A DNA stretch of 64,000 nucleotides from Tomocerus qinae (Eukaryota > Arthropoda > Collembola > Entomobryomorpha > Tomoceridae), in the NCBI GenBank assembly GCA_020055645.1, contig CM034546.1, forward strand, positions 122,595,875-122,659,874, written 5' to 3'. The notes under the pieces were generated by a model. It saw nothing but the letters and a program-made list of their open reading frames with translations. It made no database searches and had not been told where the DNA came from. This document shows, piece after piece, positions 58,363-64,000 of this stretch (the first letter of the stretch is position 1; each line of letters begins with the position of its first letter). The position numbers and the translations under genes are program-made.

Positions 58363-61037
58363 TCCTATTCGCAAAGAGCTATTAAAACGAAAATATCTAA
58401 ACTCAGCTCAGACCGTGTCTGTATTTTAGCACGAGTGAAAATGTATCTTATCACTTGAAGAACATTTTCTACGAGTCCAATTTATATCCAGCTTTAGAAA
58501 TATCCTTTATTTCCGTTATCCCAGCCAATATTTTAGTGTGCTTATCATACATGCTAATCTTCTACGTATCTAGGTCAATTTAATAAACCAAACAAACGCA
58601 TGTATCCAAATGTGGCAGTAGTAACTGAAGAATTTGATTGAATTTACAATCTAGTAGAGAAAGTCTCACAAATCGATGATACAGATTTATAATAATGCTT
58701 AGAACAGTTTATTATTTTATTTGGTTCACGAAAGGATACAATCAAGTGTGTCCAATTAAAATGAAATAATCTGAATATGTCATGAGCAATTTAAAAAGGT
58801 GCTGCTCAATTACTCAATTCTGGTTGACTGACGATTCAATCACAAACTAAACGAAGAAAGCTTTTATGCTCTAAGAATTTAGCCACAAGAACTCTACTAG
58901 TTAATAACGCTGTATAGTAGATACTTTCACTCTATATACTACTCACAGGAAGGCAGGTGTGTTGTTATGTGGTTATTTGGTGTCCACAAAGGTAAAGACA
59001 TTTTATGTGCGTCGTAGTAGCCAACTATTCCATTTAAATATACGTAATACAAGAAGTTAATGTATTAGTACCACCCAGTAGATTTATCCACGTATAAAGT
59101 ATATAAAGTATTCAATACAGATGATACATTAGCCAGGCTATAGAAAGACTGAATTGTTTAACTGATGGGGAAAGCAATTTCTGTCGTTTTCTTGTCAATA
59201 GTCCCAACTTGGGAACTTATTACATATTCATTATTGCTACTATCTAACTTCCACGAAATAAGTAAGTGTACCCATTACATATGTCTTCTTCTATATTGAT
59301 ATCCATTTGTATATACCTACTTGCTTTGCTTGTGCTTACACTAGTGCTTAGTTTACAAACATGGTCTTGTTTGTAATCATTTATGTACTTTTTCCTTACT
59401 TTTTCATTCCCAAATATTCTAGAAGTAGACTTGTGTTGAGAAACATGTTCTTTACACGAAGACTGTGTGCTCATGCAAATAAGTAAGCCATAGTTATTGC
59501 ATAATTGCATTAATCGAATATTTTACCTTCCGCACGCTTTGGATAGAGTCGGGAATACCCCGACAATAAGTATTACAGCATTAAAGTTGAAATACTCCGC
59601 TATACCTTAATAGTCTTATGTTATTAGCTCCTTCCACAAAATTAATGACATTATTTGTAATACTGCGCTTATAAATGTCAGAAGTATATTTATAAAATGC
59701 TAATGCAAATAGTGTCAATGTGTCAATCTAATAACTATAATGCATATATAGAGTATATCAAATGTATGTAGTATTTAATTACAAAATCTAATCAATTTAT
59801 GACACCATTATCCAAATTAAATTTTGAATAAAACATGTAGTAGTGTCTATTGTCTATTCAAATATCATTCAGTCTCTCTGGACTTTTTTGTTTAATCTTC
59901 TTTAGAAGTAGTATCACTAACATCGAATATTTCATGAGCTCATAAGACACATGACGTTGGAAGCCAAATTCCACGTAGAGCAGTTTGCGTGGGTAGTTTA
60001 GGCATTTCAATTGCTAATGAGATAATATCACCGATATCAAGCAACTCAATTATGGGTAATATTATTATGGCTTTTTTATTACCATTACCACTCTCTCACT
60101 ATCAATAAGATGTAATAAATGACAAGCCATGTCTCTATCCACTGAAATAGGTTGTGACCTTCAAGTTAAAATTCTAAGATGAGAATTTATGGTTTACTTA
60201 TGTACAATGATAGAAATTATTTGCAAATGTAACAAATATCTTAGGTGTTACTATACATTAATAATTTTAGTCATTTAGGCATAAATGTCTAGATAGAATA
60301 CATTTTTGCACGAACACAATGCAATGGTGCCACATTCTACAATGATGTTTCATGTAATACTAGAGCTTTTAGTATTATTTCAGGCTGTTAAGTTTTACAT
60401 GCATCCCTAACTATGCAAAGAAGTACCTTAAACTATTTAAGCTAGATTCTACGTCCTACATATGTCATGGCATTGACTAATTGTCACTAATTGACCATAG
60501 TAATGTTAAAGCATTCAATTACTTATGCAAAAATGTTCAATTTATATAACTTAACCATAAATACATAATACTTATAAATACTATGTATGTATTTAAGCAT
60601 ATGAAAGATGCTGTGAATATGTTGATTTGACCCTTTTAACAATAATTGAGTTATACAAAACGTGAATCGATAACATAAAGTTGTAGAGTAGAAATACAAT
60701 AATATTAGTAAGTATATGCTTATCAATATCAAGAGTACATCTAAATGGCATTTGTACAGTACTTAAGAAGAAATAACTATTAACCGAGATAAACAGGCTT
60801 TTGAGGAAAATATATCATGTGAACAGATTGATAACGTATGACCATTGTATCATGTCAAGTGTTAATATTTAGATAACTAACAAACTACTCATTTAAAGAG
60901 CAGCTAGTGGCTATTCAGAAGTATTGAGCTGACATTGCATCCAAATAACATTTTTAAGTTGATCTGACCTGAAACTGAAAGCTTATACCTTTTACCACAA
61001 TCTTCAGTGCAATAGATTTGTGAAAAACCGAATTAAA
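58363..61037. other. Intergenic between four-TM gene and acetyltransferase
   Basis: No exon or repeat of note was recognised in this AT-rich stretch. The promoters of the two divergently transcribed genes should both lie here, but no core element could be assigned by eye. Confidence 0.5.
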
Positions 61038-61739
61038 ATGTCCGGTGCAGCAAAATCAGTGGTGGAGACTGATTGGAAAGATTTTTCTTTCAGATTTGTG
61101 GAATTGGAGGATATTCCTAAAATACTAACTCACCTGACTGAGAATTTTCACAAAGATGAATGTATTGCTCAACTGGCGACTCCCGACGAGACATATCCGG
61201 CATACTCCAATCCGAGGATTGCGAAACTTTTGGAGAGGGAAGATGTGCGACAGTTATCTTTTCTTGCTATCCACAAACCATCTGGAGAAATTGCTGGAGC
61301 TCAGTTGCAGTTTAAATGGACAAAAGAAGAAGCATTGACTGTCCCAAGTCAGAGGCAGCAGGAGTCGGTACCTCCACTAAGGAAAATAAGGGACCTCGTC
61401 TACAAACAATTGGAGGAAACAAAACTTGGAATGTTCTCAAAATACAATGTTGACTATGTGGTGTGGAATTTTACAACATCTGTCACAAAAAAGTTTCGAC
61501 AACAGGGATTAGCTAAAGAAATGTACAGAAAAATGGTGGCACTGCTCAAAGTTTACTCAGTTCCTTTGGTTTTCAGTATTTTCACTAGCCCATATTCCAG
61601 AATTTCTGCTGCTAAGGCGGGATTAGTTGAAATTGACAAAGTCTTGTACAATACAGTTCGAGACGAAATGGGTAATCTAATATTTCCAGAAGTGGATGAC
61701 CAAAGCTATGCAAGTTTAATGGCTCTTCAGTTGGTTTAG
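61038..61739 (+). CDS. GNAT acetyltransferase, arylalkylamine N-acetyltransferase-like
   Basis: An intronless frame of 233 aa from the first ATG (MSGAAKSVVETDW). Residues 17-45 show the insect aaNAT-like opening, FRFVELEDIPKILTHLTENF followed by HKDE, where relatives read F...DEP. The acetyl-CoA pyrophosphate-binding motif Q/RxxGxG/A is RQQGLA at residues 154-159, preceded by the beta-strand VDYVVWNFTTSVT. A hydrophobic VPLVFSIFTSPYS strand and a GLVEI turn follow as in GNAT motif B. Such cytosolic enzymes transfer acetyl groups from acetyl-CoA to dopamine, serotonin or similar amines in cuticle sclerotisation and neurotransmitter inactivation; the substrate here is unknown. Length is normal for aaNATs. 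It lies on the opposite strand between the two four-TM paralogs. An AATAAA is 99 bases past the stop. Confidence 0.9.
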   Translation: MSGAAKSVVETDWKDFSFRFVELEDIPKILTHLTENFHKDECIAQLATPDETYPAYSNPRIAKLLEREDVRQLSFLAIHKPSGEIAGAQLQFKWTKEEALTVPSQRQQESVPPLRKIRDLVYKQLEETKLGMFSKYNVDYVVWNFTTSVTKKFRQQGLAKEMYRKMVALLKVYSVPLVFSIFTSPYSRISAAKAGLVEIDKVLYNTVRDEMGNLIFPEVDDQSYASLMALQLV

Positions 61740-62909
61740 ATTGATTGCTGATTCTGCCTATTATCAGTCATCAGTATAAATCATCTTATAATATTTTACA
61801 ATAATTTAACCCTTGTTAATCTGCGATATATTTCAAGAATAAAGTTACAATCATGTTATTTTAAATCATGAAATGGTTGATTTCTTTAAAATTGGAATCT
61901 GCGTACATGAAAATAATATTAAATTACTATTAAAGCACCTTAATTTTATTAACATTCAAACTCCGAGAGGAAAAAAGGTAATTATTATTATTTTATCTTG
62001 ATTTTATACAGATGTACACCGGTATAGGAAAGAAAACACATTTTTCTCATTTCTAAAGTTATTTTTATTCATCCTCGCAGTAAGTATGATATTTGTATAA
62101 GAGATCAATTTGTAGGTAAGAAAAATACAGCAGAGACAGAACCTCAGATCAGATAGAGTAAGTATACATACAAGTTGTGTATTTAGAGTGTAGGTCCATT
62201 TACATAGCCAAGTATTCCTAATTTATGGTTTTAAAAGTGTTTTGGTTTGTAATCAAATTGTATAAAATAAAATAAACGAATTTGGTCAATATAATTATGC
62301 CCGTTTTGTGTTTCGTCGTTCATCCAAAAATAGTAATTGTACACAAACCGTAATAAACGAGATCGATTCAGAGAAAAGTACACAAAATTGTTTGAATTAA
62401 ATAAACGTATAAAATCTACGATATTTAATTTGGTATATTTAACGAGTTATAGTCAGCGTTTCATTCAATAGAAATTGTAAATATTAACCAAGTAAATAAA
62501 AATATATTCAAACAATTGAATAAAATTAACAAATTTTCAGCTTCTCAGCCATAGTAGATATTTATTTTTATATTTTATAGCGTAAGTTTATATTATTGTA
62601 GATTTTGTATTTGTAATTAATTCTGTGTTCCCATAATTATAATATGTGTGGTGGATGTAGTGTTAGGTACTTATATTATAGTAGTCGAAAGTGATTGAAG
62701 AGGACAGAGTGAACTCAGATAACTGAACTCAGAGATACGATGCTAAAATATTCGACTGTGTAAATAAGACTTTATAGAGTCTATTTCATTCTTCTACTAC
62801 CTTATGTGTACATCTGGATGTACTTAAATATTGATTATTGACATAATATGTATGAGTTTCTTTTAAACTCACTTTTTGGCAAGTTTGCCAGAGACAAAGA
62901 ATATGTTTA
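61740..62909. other. Convergent 3' intergenic region
   Basis: AT-rich sequence between the stop of the acetyltransferase (+) and the stop of the second four-TM gene (-). It should hold both 3' untranslated regions. No other feature was recognised. Confidence 0.6.
61838..61843 (+). terminator. Probable poly(A) signal of the acetyltransferase gene
   Basis: AATAAA in the context CAAGAATAAAGTTAC lies 99 bases past the stop codon, a typical spacing. Confidence 0.6.
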
Positions 62910-63762
62910 TTACACAAGATATTCAATATCTTCATTCCAGCCACTATCAGGGCTGCTGGTGATCATAGTTCGAATTCCAATACTGTTTCTACTTCTGTTA
63001 TCCCTTGCGTCATTGTAATTTCCTCTGGGGATTGTTCTCCAAGACTTTCTCTCCTTTTTAATTTCCTTCAGGAGGGAATTCACCATGTACATTTGATAGC
63101 CGACCCAGTAATAATTGATAAACAAAATGACAGATAATATTTGAGCGCAGTGTCTTTTCCTTCCGTGATGTTGATGATCGTATCTTTGTGGAAGCACCCA
63201 GAGTATGAGTACCAAGCAGCTATGAAAAATAGTAACCTTGATGAAGACCAAGAGTTGATAAATAAACCAAATTCCAATCTTTTGGGAATCTTTCTGTAAA
63301 GACAAATAAAAAAATTTCATTAATGTACTTTCACTTGTTACTTTCACTTGTAGTCAAAAATTAAAACAAACCTCATAGATCCCTTGAAGTAAAAGAATTG
63401 TTAGTAGAATCGCTATTGTCAGAAGAACAGTCATAGTTGCGAAAATTGTCATCTGGGCCGTAGCTATAAAACAAACATGAACTATTTGTAAAAATCATTT
63501 CCAGAGATAACAGCCATGTTTATATATAGAATTTAAAATCATAATATTGTCTACATTTTATTATTAGCATACAATTCGTCGAATTTCTTGCCAGAATTAT
63601 GCATACAATCTTTTGATAAGTTTTTATTCAAGACTTACGGCTAAGAATAAGGAAATCCATGATATCTGCATCACTGAGCCAAAATTTCACCAATGCCTTT
63701 TTATCAGAATGAATAAGGGTTGCCAAAAATCCGACAGCAACAAGAGCGGTAACATTTTTAAT
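62910..63762 (-). CDS. Four-transmembrane protein, paralog 2 (5' end outside window)
   Basis: Three in-frame exons are visible: 63762-63639, 63463-63372 and 63293-62910 (phases 1,0; the exon upstream joins in phase 0). The start exon must lie beyond the right edge, since no suitable coding exon with a donor was found between 63763 and 64000. The 200 visible residues contain four hydrophobic segments: VTALVAVGFLATLI, MTIFATMTVLLTIAILLTILLL, WFIYQLLVFIKVTIFHSCLVLI and QILSVILFINYYWVGYQMYMV. A polar tail of about 45 residues, rich in Arg, Asn and Ser, ends in an acidic WNEDIEYLV. The tail is longer than in the paralog at 56110-58362, while intron phases and the 124-nt exon are the same. Family not recognised; a tandem-duplication origin is inferred. 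Confidence 0.75.
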
Positions 63763-64000
63763 CTATAAATACGGTTATAAGTACTTAAATTAAACATTTT
63801 GCATAAAGATTTATTATGACATGCTTATTTAGTGTGTAGAAAATGAGCATTCATATTTATCAATTCCTTTCTCGTTAAGTCAATTGTAAAATAAAACCTT
63901 CACCAATACAAAATAAAATTTTCCCTATTCCTTACAATTCTGTAAATCTATTCGGCTATCATTGAATTTTCTCCAAAGTGAAAATTCATGGTGAAAATTC

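Noticed and set aside
63763-64000. Start exon of the second four-TM gene
   Set aside because: The only donor-like site (near 63930) follows a frame interrupted by a stop shortly after an ATG; the true first exon is presumed to lie beyond the window.

Overview
The window reads as arthropod nuclear DNA, probably a hexapod. It is AT-rich, its genes are split by GT-AG introns, and it encodes a peritrophin, an insect-type arylalkylamine N-acetyltransferase-like enzyme and a receptor of the corazonin/AKH/GnRH superfamily. I cannot name the species. No rRNA, tRNA, operon or CRISPR array was recognised. Seven multi-exon genes and one intronless gene were assembled by hand from exons whose splice sites and phases agree; the last gene runs off the right edge.

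Layout: 1-5.0 kb has no gene and one TTAA-flanked foldback repeat. 5.0-8.45 kb (-) is an alpha-arrestin. 8.5-12.2 kb is intergenic with two small transposon relics. 12.2-13.2 kb (-) is a secreted chitin-binding peritrophin. 13.2-23.8 kb is a repeat-rich desert with MITEs, a 40-bp tandem array and nested insertions. 23.8-25.9 kb (+) is a secreted Reeler-domain protein. 30.0-39.1 kb (+) is a peptide GPCR whose 6.7-kb first coding intron carries a 416-bp-arm inverted repeat. 39.1-44.7 kb has no gene and holds a foldback element with 31-bp tandem repeats. 44.7-51.9 kb (-) is a Golgi alpha-mannosidase II-like GH38 enzyme whose fourth coding intron is swollen by a branched nest of foldback elements. 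56.1-58.4 kb (-) and 62.9 kb-edge (-) are two paralogous four-membrane-span proteins, separated by an intronless GNAT acetyltransferase (61.0-61.7 kb, +).

The genes do not form a pathway. They are ordinary single-gene units: endocytic adaptor, gut or cuticle matrix, secreted immune-type protein, neurohormone receptor, N-glycan processing, amine acetylation and two unknown membrane proteins. The most unusual content is the density of hairpin-forming, non-autonomous DNA transposon relics, several with visible target-site duplications. Two long ones lie inside introns, where transcription would produce long double-stranded RNA. Among the proteins, the diverged active-site region of the mannosidase and the DRL (not DRY) motif of the receptor deserve attention.
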